From Lethocerus indicus (Eukaryota > Arthropoda > Insecta > Hemiptera > Belostomatidae), in assembly GCA_019843655.1 (NCBI GenBank), contig JACDQD010000103.1:496001-560000 (forward strand): DNA of 64,000 nt. Reading direction: 5' to 3'. A program made the translations under genes and the position numbers. Positions 44,238-56,757 of the stretch are shown here, piece by piece. Position 1 is the stretch's first letter. Every line of letters starts with the position of its first letter. A model generated the notes under the pieces. That model had not been told where the DNA came from. It worked only from the letters and a program-made list of their open reading frames with translations, and did not search any database.

Positions 44238-45516
44238 TTTCTATCCGAACGTTTAATTATTGATTAAATAATAAATGATTATTCGAAAAATCGATCAACA
44301 AGTGGATTGTTGAATGCTGGACATTTTGAAATATCTTGATACAAAAACCGAGAGACGGTTGTAATTTACCCTCAAGTGTAATTTACATTTTGACGAGTGC
44401 TACAATATCCATCTTATTCAGAAAATATTTTCACTCCGCGTGTGACATTTTACAGCTTGTATATCCACTTCCACGTCGGTACGTCTATTTTTGTACAGCC
44501 CGGCGGCGGGGGGGGAGGGGGGAGGGTTCTCCAAATGAACTTGGAACGCATCCACAATCCTCGGACCATAATCTCTCCCCTTTATGAGGAAACGATGATG
44601 AAATGCGATGGCACGTTGCCGTACGCGGCTCGATTTATTGCGACATCAATTTCGTTACAATAACAAAGCGATAATAATATCGCTTATTATTCAAATTTAA
44701 ACCAGTTGACAATTGTACGATGACAATTTTAATATTGTCAATAATATACGTATTTCTTTTAAACGTATGGAATTACGCATCGATGATGTTATTTGCAAAG
44801 CCAACAGTAATGAGTATACCGCTCTTTCTTAGTAAGTTTTTGTATCGAACAAAATTAGTATCTAATTTAACTTAACAATTTAACCAAATTTAGCTGTAAT
44901 TACCTACATAATTGTTGTCATATAACAATCCCTTGAACGTTGAATTATTGCGGTATTTCCTAAGAATATTCAATTTTTATATTCAATCGGCCTCTGTATT
45001 TTAATTCCTCACGTGAGGATCATTCTCCTTAACGAAGATTCGCAGCAGGAATAAAATGTTCAGAGAGCAAAATTTAAAAAGTCAACCAGAAGATAGAAAG
45101 AACTGACCATATGGCCCTTCGCCTGTTTACGTTTAAGGACCCACAGTGCTCGGATCCTTATTGCTATGGCTATTTGAACACGATTCGGAGAGAAATAGCG
45201 GCCTCCGGTCAGAGGACATGGACCGGACACAATAACGGCCGAATATTTGACAATTTATGGTCGTCCCGTCATCATTGGACGGTAAACCGAAGCCGAAACT
45301 GAGGCCCTACGATGCCTCCAAGATGAATGGCCGCAGGCCCCTAAATAGGCCTCGGTTTCCGTCCCTAAATTCGGCCCTTCGCCGCGACCTCGATGGCCAG
45401 CGCGGCCATTGAGCCGTCTCCGTTCAAAACTATTTTCCAACCACTGAAATACGTGCTTATTCACGGTTTAAAGAATTTCCTCGATCGTTCCCATTTTTCT
45501 ATTCTAAAGGGTGTCC
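44238..45516. other. Unassigned sequence
   Basis: AT-rich; G-run at 44508-44522. A 69-codon minus frame at 45255-45464 has no recognised domain. Confidence 0.4.
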
Positions 45517-46020
45517 CGAAATTGACGCAAGATTTGAATTTGCCACCATTCTTGCAGTAAAGTTGGCGACCCTATTAAAAAAAAAACCATTCGACAGCCG
45601 ATAGTTTAGGGTCAGTACAAATGGAGCGTTACACGATAGAACAAAGCGTTTTCATTGTCGAACAATATTTAAAAAATAATGAAAGTTTGGCAGCCACAGT
45701 CGGACTAGTGATTTGACTTTGTCGACTGTGAAGAGAGTAACCGGATCAACCGGTGATGCTAAACACACCACGTCCAAAAACAAGCCGTTCAAATGTCAAT
45801 ATCGAAGCTGTGTTTGTGAACATCGACAGGTGGATGTGGATTTTTCGCAACAAAATCATTTTTAGCGATGAAGCGCATTTTCACCTCGATGGTGATGACT
45901 CCATTTGTACTGACCCTAAACTATGGGCTGTCAAATTGTTTTTTTTTATTTTAATAGGGTCGTCAACTTTACTGCAAGAACGGTGGAAAATTCAAATCTT
46001 GCGTTAATTTTGGGACACCC
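45517..46020 (+). mobile_element. mar-B: internally deleted mariner-type element
   Basis: 504 bp with inverted ends AAGGGTGTCCCGAAATTGAC and its complement at 46020. A frame from 45621 begins MERYTIEQSVFIVEQYLKNN and ESLAATV. After a deletion a second region encodes IFRNKIIFSDEAHFHLDG; the FSDEAHFHLDG segment carries the second catalytic aspartate of the D,D,D/E triad. The third acidic residue and most of the DNA-binding domain are missing and frames are interrupted, so it is non-autonomous. Confidence 0.87.
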
Positions 46021-46197
46021 ACATCATAAACTATGGACACGAAACAATGAACATCAAAAGATCATTAAAGTTATTACACCCAGGCGAGAAAGGAAAAGAA
46101 TTGGATATTATAGAAAACCTGGAAATCTTCAAACATAAGAAAAACAAAATTATAAATGAGAAAATTAATTCCCAGAGTGACTCCATATTTGCCCCTA

Positions 46198-46485
46198 TAA
46201 TCCTATTAAAGGATCACACCCGCCCAACCACCGCACCATCCCCATTCCGACAATCTGACTCACACTTAGAAAACGGATTAACAAAATCCCCCAATAACAA
46301 TAACAGAACACATATATATATAAACGACTGACATACTGACAGACACTACAGTGAGGATGCCCAAAAAAACATCCCAAGTGCTAACAGTGACTAACACAGC
46401 GCTACTGAAGATGGCGAGCGGCCGACAAACCGGTCTAGCAAAAGACCGAACCAGCGAGAGGAGACAGAAACATCACGAACCTACA
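46198..46485. repeat. HP-1 right half with long conserved loop, no tail
   Basis: It begins in the loop (ggatcacacccgcccaacca, caatctgactcacacttaga), which matches the inverted loop of the 60.8 kb copy, then goes through catactgacagacactacag and the right arm to GAACCTACAT. The left arm is missing. A degraded duplication (taatcctatt/taattctact) is possible but unproven. Confidence 0.83.
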
Positions 46486-47115
46486 TCTAATTCTACTTTC
46501 CCTCAGTTGCATCATGACCGAGGGAATATTTATGACGAAAGATGTTTCAGAACGGAAAAAGGAAAGTGATGTCACTATCGGAAAAGACCGAAATTAAAGC
46601 CCGATTGACTCTGTCTTATTCCCTTTTCTCAAATGGTTCAGGATGGAATAGCTCGGAGGTAATAAACCGGTTTGCAGGATGCTCCGCGAACGGCGGGAAT
46701 CGAGCTGCAATTCGAATGTTTTATAGCCGGCTAAATTTTCATTATAAAGGGCCGCGGGGGCGGTCGCGAATTCAGCCACCTCCCGTTTTCGGACAGTTTC
46801 CAAAACAGTTTCCAACGCTCGAAACTTAACCCGGATCCCCCCGGTTTAATTGCATCACAGTTAAACTCCTATCCGACAATCGGAGGCGGCGGCGGGGACC
46901 TTGTTAATTGAATCCGGAATTTCGCCGGAAGTTGGTAGAATCGAGCCCAATGTATCAACCGAGACAAAACTGATACCGCCCCGCGCCGCAAGCGCAAAGT
47001 GTTCTTCCATACGGAGTTCCCTCTGTACGGTCTACAGTTTACGGATAGCACTATTGTAATACGTGACAGGCTGAAATTACGAATTGTCTTTGATTGTATC
47101 GAAAAAATTTAGGAA

Positions 47116-47445
47116 AATCGTTAACATCTTTAAAATACCGTGGGTTTGTGGGGTTTCTGTCTCCTCTCGCTGCCGGTTCGGTCTTTTGCTAGACCGGTTT
47201 CGGCCGCTCGCCATCTTCAGTAGCGGTGTCAGTCACTGTTGGCACTTTGGATGTTTTTCGGGGGCATCCTCACTGCACTGTCACTTGTACCGTGTGACGA
47301 CAGTGACTGACACCGCTACTGAAGATGGCGAGCGGCCGAAACCGGTCTAGCAAAAGACAAAACCGGCAGCGAGAGGAGACAGAAACACAACAATCAACGG
47401 TATTTCAACCCCTCGCAGACCACATGTTAAACTAATCGTTAAAAT
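47116..47445 (+). repeat. HP-1 near-complete copy with 12-bp target duplication
   Basis: AATCGTTAACAT and AATCGTTAAAAT flank element 47128-47433. Both arms are complete from ATACCGTGGGTTTGTGG, the loop is only about 10 bp (ccgtgtgacg), and the tail has lost an internal block (ccacatgttaaact). CAG-insert subtype in both arms. It would fold into a stem of roughly 120 bp. Confidence 0.88.
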
Positions 47446-47833
47446 AATTTCGGTTGATGGTCTTAGCCCAACCTTAAAACAAAGTCCGCCGGAGGACAAA
47501 AGGGACCCTTTCCAGTACCTGGAGGAAATTCACCTTCAGACCTTCAAAGAGGGTATTAACCAAAAATCTAGCTTTCATAACCCTCCCTATATCATATAAC
47601 AGTATAAAACAATCGTAGATGACACTCCGGTTAGATTAGTCGACGGTCCGCCACGAAGTATATGTCTGTGCTAGTATTCAGTGGTTAAACACTTCTTTGT
47701 GATCCTTCTCGACATACATACGCGTACCATTTCAAATTTAAACGGCACGGATACGAAATTTAACTTGTGACAACAGGATGTTCAAGGTGCAGAATTAACT
47801 TAATTTGTAATACAATTTAAAAATTAACTATTT
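47446..47833. other. Unassigned sequence
   Basis: No repeat or gene recognised. Confidence 0.4.
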
Positions 47834-48031
47834 TTACTGTAGGCTTGTGGTGTTTCCGTCTCCTCCTGACTGTTGGCACGCGGTACAAGTGACACAGTGA
47901 CAGTGCAGTGAGGATGCCCCCCGAAAAACATCCAAAGTGCCGACAGTGACCGAAGGTGGCGAGAGGCCGAAACCGGTCTAGCGAAAGACCGAACCGCAGC
48001 GAGAGGAGACAGAAACACCAGAAACCTGCAG
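47834..48031. repeat. HP-1 copy without tail, shortened left arm
   Basis: Starts TTACTGTAGGCTTGTGG, jumps from gtctcctcc to actgttggcac in the left arm, then carries a complete right arm ending AAACCTGCAGT. CAG-insert subtype. Both termini correspond to the tail-less end. Confidence 0.8.
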
Positions 48032-48615
48032 TTTGAGATTTTTTTTTCTCCCCGATCGGTTGTTTACAAGAGTTGATTGAAGGTCGGAACGTAAATCGTT
48101 CTCGGACTCGGCGTTTAATGAAAAGCAAATCGTTGAGCCCAACTTATCGCTCTTGTAGATTCCCGAAATGCAGGTTCGATGGAATAGACTGAAGTGACAT
48201 TGGCCGGCCCTTATCGCGGTTGAATTTCAACCGAAAGCGGAGAAAATACTCTCGTGCAAACAGCGCCGAACCGGCTCCGGTTAATTGGATTTTTCCTTCG
48301 AGCGAAAAAACCCGCCGAAGACCGCGGAAAAATTTTTTTTGAGGGAAGATATTAGGATTTTTAATAAGGAAAAAACTTCAAACGGCCGTAATTACCCTCA
48401 GGTTAATTACCGAGTCCAATTGTACCGCTAGTCTGCGTTATTCGAATTATAAGCGTAGATGTTCTACTCTGTTAGAAGTATTAAATATTCACATTTTTCA
48501 GTTTTTGAAACGACTCAAAACATTTAATAATAACATTGAATAACAAAGGAATTATCTTTACTGTCAGTTCTTATTACGTCCTCCGTGTATCTTGTACCGA
48601 TTTGGGCTAAAATTT
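48032..48615. other. Unassigned sequence
   Basis: No repeat or gene recognised. Confidence 0.4.
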
Positions 48616-48811
48616 TGTATCAAAAATTTGATAAGATGTATTTTGGTCTTGAGGAATTCTTCAAGAGGGGAATCGAAAATTCGCCGGAAAAGTGGCAGAG
48701 AGTTTTCGACAATATCGGTGAATATTTGACCGAACTGTAAAGTTTCCTTTTTTAGCAAAATAAAATGAATTCCAAAGTCAAAATGTTGGATTACTTTTGG
48801 GTACCCCTAAT
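48616..48811 (+). mobile_element. mar-A element, left end lost
   Basis: From aaaatttgataagatgtatt through YFGLEEFFKRGIENSPEKWQ to NIGEYL, then the conserved agcaaaataaaatgaattcc and the right end TACTTTTGGGTACCCCTAA. The stop region is altered (atttgaccgaactgtaa). The coding tail is the best conserved of the five copies. Confidence 0.82.
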
Positions 48812-50270
48812 AGTTGGCATTGGAAATGTTCCCTTAAATTACTGACCATTCGTAGAATCTTGGAACGAACGCACTTTCAGGTGAATGTGTAAAAATGAAT
48901 AAATCTGTATTTATTTATTTCCTGAATTATATTATAAAAATAAAACCGATAATGACTGACACTGGCAGTATCTATGACAAATCCCTCCATCCGTCGTCAT
49001 AAACGCGATGGACTGTGACCAGTAGTTTTTGCAACGATTCATACAGATTTATACGGCGGTCTGAAGCTGACGGAAAATAAATGTAGACAGTCGCTTGAGA
49101 CTTGAATTGAGATTCATGTGACGGTCTAAAAATATCGGCTCGAATTACGTCCTATGAAGGACTTATTGTACAGCGCTCAAACTGGTTTTAGGCCAATATC
49201 GTGTATAGGGGATTCATTTTTTTCTCCTATAATTAAATTTAGAAGTTCGAATATATCACAGTGTTCACGGTGATTAGGGCTTAAATAAAATTTTCATCCA
49301 ATTATATATATACGTGCTATTTCCTGCGGTATGTCGACGTTCCACTTGTGTATATCCGCCTAGTCATTGGGTGAATCAACCACAAATGTGGGCAAACACT
49401 TCTTTCGTCGCCCTAGTCAATAATTCGGACGAAAAAGAAATAACCGTATAAAACTGTCGGCTTTCCGACTTTTCGGAGAATCGCAGCCCGTTCACTCGTC
49501 GAGAATGGGTTTTACCTCATTCTTAAACGTCATATCGACCGATATTGAGAGCCCTATCTGTAGAACCACTTCCGGAGACGACTCAGTGGAGTCGGATGAT
49601 TCGAACGTCGACCGGAAACTTGACCGAGACCGATAACAGTTGACCAATGTCACAGTCGAGAACGTTTCACTAAAAAGGCACCACGAATAGGAAATCCCCC
49701 CTGACGTAGGCATTTCGTGAATTTCGTTCCGTCGCACTCATTTTATGATACGTTGAATAATGAAACGTACAAAAATTTATACGGTTATTCTAATATTTGT
49801 CTACAGACGAGGCGGTCTCACGTTTCTCGAATGGCCGGATCGGTAGTCGCACTTTTTGAATTTATCCACCAACTCTAAATACCTCCTGAATCCAGTAGTA
49901 TTCCTCACTGCGTAGTATTCGCAGATACGGCCTTCAACAAAAATTACAGTAAACACTAAATTACGTTTCGTGCAACGCCAAAAAATTACCAGTAATTTTT
50001 GTCTAATACGGATAAGCTCATGTAGATGGCTTCACGTACATTAATCTTGTCCGAACAATCATTAATACATAAATATAATACAAATATATATAAACGAGTG
50101 GTACCTGCGGTAGAAGACGAAATTGTTTAGCTGAAGAATCATTGTATTCCAACAGGTTTTTAAAATCATTATGTATGTGCATTAAATAAATAATAATTTC
50201 CGAATTTTCGCCGTACAATAATTTTTGTATCGCATACCGATAGTTTTAATAAAAATAAATATAAAACGTA
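48812..50270. other. Unassigned sequence
   Basis: AT-rich and free of the window's repeat families. An 81-codon minus frame at 49492-49737, serine- and threonine-rich, is not recognisable. Confidence 0.4.
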
Positions 50271-50430
50271 TATATAAGTATAGTTAGAAGGGCCCGGCAT
50301 TCGATTCTTAGAGTTCAGTCTGATAGTTGGGTTTTGTTATATTCAGTTATCTTATATCCTTTGAGTTATTCTGGTACTATTTGATTTATTGTTCTAATTG
50401 AAATAAATTCTTTTTAAAAACGACTTTCCA
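50271..50430 (+). promoter_or_regulatory. Promoter/polyadenylation module, possibly a solo LTR part
   Basis: TATATAAG at 50271, GCATTCG with an A at 50299 (28 bp), then TTCAGTC at 50314 and AATAAA at about 50403. A TATA box, an initiator and a polyadenylation signal within 140 bp in one orientation is the layout of an LTR R-U5 region. No paired LTR, primer-binding site or target duplication was found, so this is a weak call. Confidence 0.25.
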
Positions 50431-52274
50431 TTCGCGACGAATTTAAGTTATATATATAAACAAATTTTGCTAAATTAAGTCACTCCGTTATTTTTTAATA
50501 GCTTGTCGACAATTGCAGCGGAAATCCGGTTCGACGATGGCAACTCGTTAATACACGTATACGACTTATTTTGCAACTATTGCCGAAATAACTGATATTG
50601 CGGAACTTGCGGAGTTCGGTTCGAAAGGGAAGGAAAAATTCCGCCTCTGGGAAATTCTTCCGGCCCCAGAGCTCGGAGACCAGAGCCTGGAGACTAAGGA
50701 AAAGCTAGAAAAGTCAGGATTTTTTTTTTAGGATAACGGCTAAAGGGGGGGGGCGCTATTTCGAAATCGATAAGCGTTCCCAGTTTATTTAGTATGTGGA
50801 GAGGCCCCCTCCCGGGCTGGATGGCCTTATGCTTGGGCCCAGCATTATATCTCGGCGCTTTATCTCCCTCCCCTACCGGTGCCCTTTTTGACCTCCCTTG
50901 GATTATTGGACTGGCCAAGGTCCCGCGGGATGCATCCGGGACCACCCCCCCTCCCCCCCGGAGAACGAATTCCCAGAAGGGCGGAGGGAAACTTACGCTT
51001 CTTTTAAACTCCAGTTTAAATTTTAAACGGCACTTTAATGTCCTCGGCACGATTTGATTCAGTTTTTATCGCCTCTCCGGATCCAGTCTCAAAGAAGCCC
51101 ATTGTATATATTTAAAAGGATCTACTTCTTAGTCTTTTTCTTCAATTCCCGTTAAATGTCGCCTACACTCTTTACACTATTTCGAGACCGTCAACATATT
51201 TTAAATATGTAGAGGGAATTGGCAGTATTCGAAACTAAGTAGAAATGAGCAAGATTTTAATTGTTAATAGACGCGTTTTCTCATCCGTGAGACCAATCAT
51301 TGCGATATTCCTACGGCGGAATAAATGGGAGGAGGATGTGGTGAACGCTCTTGAAAACTACTACCCTCATCCATCGAGCTCTACCGATGCTGTATCGATA
51401 AATTTCGATCGATCGGCTGGAAAATTTCGATTGATTATCGGAAACGCCGGGACAGCAGAGCAAGTCCATGGCTCATTACACCTCTAGGCCCCATTAAACT
51501 AGAGTTACGAATCAATTACACCCTGATCAGGGCGGGATGAAGTGTTCTCCGTTTAATGAATTGATTCCCAACAGGGATAATAGTCCGTACACGCAATTAT
51601 ATATTAAACATACATAGACACTGTACCAAGAGATTTGTTGAGGTCAAATCAATATCCACTAAGCGATAATCAGTTTCAATAACTTGGAGAAGTATCATAA
51701 TTTTACGCATTGTACAAACATAAATATATAAGTTATTACAACCGGAAAATCAGTAAACGAACGCATCGCAGACAATTTTATTTCCAGTTTATAGGAGAGA
51801 CCGAGTAATCGCTTAATTACAAACAGGTTTTCAATTTTCCGTCCGTAAATATTTGGCGGAGAATAATACTGAAAATGAGAATCTGGATACAATTTAAAAC
51901 GTTGCAGCGCTTTTCAGTCGTTGCAGAAATATTTCCCAGTCAATAAACAACAATAAATGTTAACGGTGCATACGTGTTGAAATTTGACGCTTACAGTGTA
52001 ATTTCTGTTTTCAAATATTTATAGTATTATATATATATATATTTATGTTTAACATAACGAAAGAAAAATAACCAGAAAATTGGTAGTTAAATAAATAGTC
52101 ATTATTTCAGACCTAATTATCCTTAAATTGTAAATTTAAATCAAGCGCATATTTGTAACATATGCTTAAGATGGTGGGGGAGTACTTAGTTTTGAGAATT
52201 AATTCTAAATATTCCTCCAGAATGACGCGGATGACATTCGTGTTCGTACACGCGAGTTGTCCGGATAACGTTTA
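50431..52274. other. Unassigned sequence
   Basis: Includes a C/G-rich block (50694-51057) with opposed frames of 87 and 118 codons, both poor in recognisable structure, and a (TA) run at 52029-52041. No shared repeat. Confidence 0.4.
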
Positions 52275-52558
52275 CTGGTTTGGTCTTTTGCTAGACCGGT
52301 TTCGGCTGCTCGCCATATTCAGTAGCGGTGTCGGTCACTACTCCCCCTCAACGCACAGAAGACAAACCAGACGCCCCAAAACACGTCTAAATACACACAA
52401 CAGACACAGTGCTACTGAAGCATCACCGCTACTGAAGACGGCGAGCGGCCGAAACCGGTCTAGCAAAAGTCGAAACCGGCGAGAGGAGACAGAAACACAC
52501 GAAATCTACGCCCGTATTCCAACCCCTCGCAGACCACAAAACAGTTATGTTAAACTAG
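52275..52558 (+). repeat. HP-1 copy with tail, unusual loop
   Basis: The left arm starts internally (CTGGTTTGGTCTTTTGC). The loop contains agacaaaccagacgcccca, similar to the loop of the 63.7 kb copy, and a second partial accgctactgaag. The right arm and tail are complete (ACAGTTATGTTAAACTAG). A 199-codon frame runs across this copy but is a by-product of the repeat. Confidence 0.84.
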
Positions 52559-53352
52559 TTCTCAGTACAATTTTCTTTATTTCACGGGCGATAGAATTCC
52601 AAGAAAGTTGCGCCCACCTTTTGTGCACTTGGTTACGCGTAGCGGCAATTAACTTTTCAACTACTTGGTCACGCGAAAGGGGCGTAAAGCACGTCCACTA
52701 CCCCCCCCGGCTCAATTTTTCCACCGCCCTATCGGCTCGCCCGATACGAAAATTACAATAATAACATTACCCCGTTTTAACTAGCGACGATGAAAGCAAT
52801 TTTTTTCCCCCCAGAAATGAAAGGCCTAAAAAATTGTACAGGGGAAAAACCTCCGGGTAGATTACGATCAGGGGGGATATATTCCCTCTAAAATATTGGA
52901 ATTTTAAACCTAACCCACATAAGACACGACCGCCGCCGTCTTAACAGACCGAGATACAGAACCGTGTAATTACCTCAGTAACAAGTAATACAGTTTTTAC
53001 ATAAAGCCGAACATAATTCAAAGCTGAGGTAATAATAATTTGAGCTACCCAACAATTAAATTTTCAATACGCAATAGGAGCTAGTATTTAATCCCGATTC
53101 GATACGAAATCTGACGACCTTTCTTAAATGCCTATTTTTAATGGAAACTGGCTGAGTTTCCATTTGGATTCGGGTGACAGGGTGGAATTAGCGCTTCAAT
53201 TTAGATTAAGACGCCTTTCATAATTTCCTCCCCCAAAAATTCAGAACATTATCCCCACATTAATTTATTCGAATAACGTGTCGCCTTTCAAAATTCTGGG
53301 TATCTTTACTTGAAATAATAAATAAATAAAACAGATTGTTTTAAATCGTTAC
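52559..53352. other. Unassigned sequence
   Basis: No repeat or gene recognised. Confidence 0.4.
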
Positions 53353-53652
53353 AGCAATACATATCTGTTTTGTGGTCTGCGCCACACTGTGGTTTCGACC
53401 TCTCGCCGGTTTGGTCTTTTGCTAGACCGGTTTCGGCCGCTCGCCATCTTCAGTAGCGGTGTCAGTACATGTGTATATAGACATGACAAACTGGCAAACA
53501 CCACAGTACAAGTGACAGTGACAGTCACTGTCACGGGGAGGATGCCTCCGAAAGACATCCAAAGTCACCGCTACTGAAGATGGCGAGCGGCCGAAACCGG
53601 TCCAGCGAAAGACCAGACCGGCGAGAGGAGACAGAAACACCACAAACCTACG
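53353..53652 (-). repeat. HP-1 copy, inverted, two-arm
   Basis: Shortened tail at left (AATACATATCTGTTTTGTGG then ctgcg), complete arms, loop with catgacaaactggcaaacac and a nested cagtgacagtcactgtcac palindrome. The right end is AACCTACGA. Flanks tttaaatcgttaca and tttaaataatacat suggest a mutated target duplication. Confidence 0.84.
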
Positions 53653-55018
53653 ATTTAAATAATACATAAATTGGGTAGCTAACAAAATTCTCATTTTTGT
53701 TTCATTACATACAAACTGTTCACCCGCTTATTACAATATTTTTTCTTGGCTTGAAAATCTGTCCGAAAATAAAAGGTGAATAAATGTTAAGTGCCGTCAT
53801 CAACTGAGGGCGTTCCCGTTATTTATGGAACGAATCGATCGGAGGGTAAATATAAAATCGTAATTCGAGGTACCTCGGGCCAGAAACCCGACCTGCGGGT
53901 TACCCTGGCGACCAGGAGTGGTCTCAGAGTTCCAATCACTAATTCGGGCTACCGTGGAACCTCCGATAACGCTACTGAGGATGGCGAAGAGACGTGATTT
54001 TAATTTCGAATTTACGTCTCCGCCCCTTCCCGGGCACCGTTTTTCCTCCCGCCTTGTTTTCAAGACGCACTCACGGCGGTCACACTTAAGGCCCGGTATA
54101 AGGGGGCGAAAGCCTTCACCGGAGGGCAGTAAAAAAGCAGCGATATTCCGGGGTTTTTTCCCGCAGTAAAAGTGCGTCCGGCCACGTGTCCCCGCTCGGT
54201 GACCTAGTAACAATGAGAGCGGCTCCCCCTACAACTGTTGTTGTAGGGGAGGAAAATACCCTTGATTCAATTCAGCGATCGGAACGGACGAAAATTCGCC
54301 CCGAATATTTTCACCCGGCTGTTTTGCACTCTAGAATTTAGCCGCTCGAAAGTCGCTCTTAAGCGCCGACGATGATACTGAACATATCTCTCAAAATTTT
54401 TTTTTCTGAAAATTTTGCATAAAATTTACATATCACGACGCATTATTATCAAATAGTACCTCCAAATATGTTTTTAAAAACCAGTTTGTCGAATATTTTG
54501 TTTTTTAAATCGAGTCCCATTCGGGGATTAGGGCACTACAGAGAACCAAGACATGAGACCAATCATCTTTTATTTTGAATAATAATGATAATTACAAGTA
54601 TTTTAACACGATGTAGTATTTATAATGTGAAATTACTGAAAGTAATAAAAAAAAACTTCCTGTAAACACATGTCATATCAGAAAAAATTAAAAAAATTAA
54701 CTGAACCCCATTTGGGGCCTACCGCACTTAATGGGTTAAACAGTTGCAAGCTGTTGAACTACATACTTCGGAATTCCCCTACATATATTCCTTTTCCCGG
54801 CATTAAAACCCTGTAGTGTTTAAAGTGTCCAAGTGTCGGTGGGCTGAATATTTCTTCAGTTATAAATTATCAGAAAAAAATACCGGGGTAGAGCTTCGGG
54901 ATCAAAGTAAGCCGGCAACATACCTACACTTTAACGTATGTTTTATATACAATAAAATGATTTGAAAAAAACAATTTTCCATTTCAAGTATTTCCAAAAA
55001 AAAACGACCGGGTAGAAA
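53653..55018. other. Mostly unassigned
   Basis: A minus-strand frame of 137 codons at 53800-54213 overlaps an 83-codon plus frame; neither shows a family signature. A 10-bp-stem hairpin lies at 54226-54249. Confidence 0.4.
54226..54249. other. Hairpin, 10-bp perfect stem
   Basis: CCCCTACAAC-tgtt-GTTGTAGGGG; isolated, not followed by a T-run that would suggest Pol III termination. Confidence 0.75.
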
Positions 55019-55135
55019 TCAACATTGAATGTTATGAGTACAAATGCTGTATGTATTTTTTTTCACATGCATATCGTGAAAAAAAAACCGCCCAAAGACG
55101 GCACTTTAGAACAATTATGGTCTAAGGGCTAAGGC
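55019..55135 (-). mobile_element. LINE 3'-tail fragment
   Basis: On the minus strand: ccttagaccataattgttct, aaagtgccgtctttgggcgg, then tgtgaaaaaaaatacataca and cataacattcaatgtt. This is the same tail found after the 58.4 kb LINE piece; no coding part. Confidence 0.75.
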
Positions 55136-55563
55136 ATTTTGCGACTTATTTTTTTTTATGATACATAGATCATAAATTTTTATATCATTTAATATTCTTC
55201 TTCAGGAAATATGATTTCGAAATTTTATCCAATTTCTTTAGTTCATTCTATTTTCTAGGCGTCGGTGAAATGTCTCCTCTCTCAATTCTTAAAAGCGTAA
55301 AATACGTTGCTCCTCGTCATCGCCGGTTCATTCTCGACGTCGGTTTCTCCCCCGGGAATCGAGAAACTTTACCTCGTTCGCCTTGTCTACCGGCGGCGTC
55401 GGAAACCCTGTTCAGGCGTTCAGCAGTTAATTCGGGACGCGTTTCAATTCGGTGAAACGGAGAGTGTGCTCTTTCTTGCCCGCGTTTATGCCCCAAACAA
55501 CGTGGCCCAATTGGACTGAAAGTTTTGCAACACGGAACGCACCGTCGTTGTACCGGCGGCACC

Positions 55564-55850
55564 GTGTACCACGATTCCAGTAATTATGTACCTTTTATAT
55601 GAACGATCGGGAGAAATCTCGGTTTTATGGATTTTCAAATATGGCGAATGCGGCCCCGACTTTTCTTCAATCTTCCTACTTCGAAAGTATTCAACACTTT
55701 GTGCTTGTACCCGGGATTCCAGTAATTATGTACCTTTTATATGAACGATTTTCGGTTTTATGGATTTTCAAATATGGCGAATGCGCCCCTACTTTTTTCT
55801 TCAATTTCCGACCTCCAAAGTATTCGACAATTTGCGACTAATTTCAAATG
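55564..55850. repeat. Two-unit tandem duplication, about 142 bp
   Basis: gattccagtaattatgtacc, then gttttatggattttcaaata, occurs at 55573 and 55715. The second unit lost about 9 bases (cgggagaaat). Identity is high outside indels. Confidence 0.88.
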
Positions 55851-56410
55851 TGTGATATTCAATTAAGTTTCGCATATTAATGAACCCCCTACGAACCTCG
55901 GATTGTTGAGTTATTGATGTACAACGGGAGACTACAGTTTTTTTAATTTCCCGTTTCTTAACGGCGCCCCGTTATGAATTTATATTGTTGTAAATATAGA
56001 AGGGAGGTGACGGAATAAACTGCTGCGTATTGGTGAAAAACCCTACAGTTCTCTTGTCCAGTGTCAGATCCCTTCGGTGCCCGGTTAAAAAAGAAGCGGA
56101 AGCCGGGAAAATCGATTTCATCCCCTCCCCCCCCCGAAAAAACCCCCTCGAACGACACTTGCTCCTAAACTATTTGATATATCGCTCCAGAAGCAACAAA
56201 TACTCCGGGTCACGTACAGAGCCGACCGGCTGTCGCTTCCGACCTTTAGTCAATTCTGTCCAGACATTTGTTGCACAATCTTATGTGCCCACTTTCGACT
56301 TTGGGCGCAAAAGAAAAAGCAAAAAAAAAGGAAGAAGAGAAACTAGACCGAAGTACTAAGATTATCGCGCGATCTGGCAACAGATAACTAAAAAAAAAAG
56401 TTCATCGATA
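55851..56410. other. Unassigned sequence
   Basis: No repeat or gene recognised. Frames at 55958-56359 overlap on opposite strands. Confidence 0.4.
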
Positions 56411-56757
56411 TTAGTTTAACATACCTGTCTTGTGGTCTGCGAGGGGTTGGAATACCGTAGGTTTGTGTTCTCCTCTCGCTGGTTTGGTCTTTCGCTAGAC
56501 CGGTTTCGGCCGCTCGCCATCTTCAGTAGCGGTGTTAGTCACTGTTGGCACTTTGGATGTTTTTCGGGGGGGCATCCTCACTGCCCACTGTCACTGTGGC
56601 GGTTGTCTGTCTGTCGTGTATATTTGACTAACGCCGCTACTGAAGATGGCGAGCGGCCGAAACCGGTCTACCAAAAGACCAGACCGGCGAGACGAGACAG
56701 GAACACCACAAACCTGCGGTATTCCAACTCCTCGCAGACCACAAAACTGGTATGTTT
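56411..56757. repeat. HP-1 copy with tails at both ends
   Basis: Left: TTAGTTTAACATACCTG through gtctgcgaggggttgg; right: the inverted equivalent, ctcctcgcagaccacaaaac, to GGTATGTTTTAC. This is the only copy in which the tail flanks both arms, making the inverted repeat about 165 bp long on each side. The loop is short (about 40 bp). No clean target duplication. Confidence 0.88.

Noticed and set aside
52162..52761. Longest reading frame, 199 codons
   Set aside because: Most of it translates the HP-1 copy at 52275-52558; the same peptides (e.g. LLDRFR, SSGV) appear at many other HP-1 copies in several frames.
53800..54213. 137-codon minus-strand frame
   Set aside because: GC-rich block with overlapping frames on the other strand; no family resemblance.
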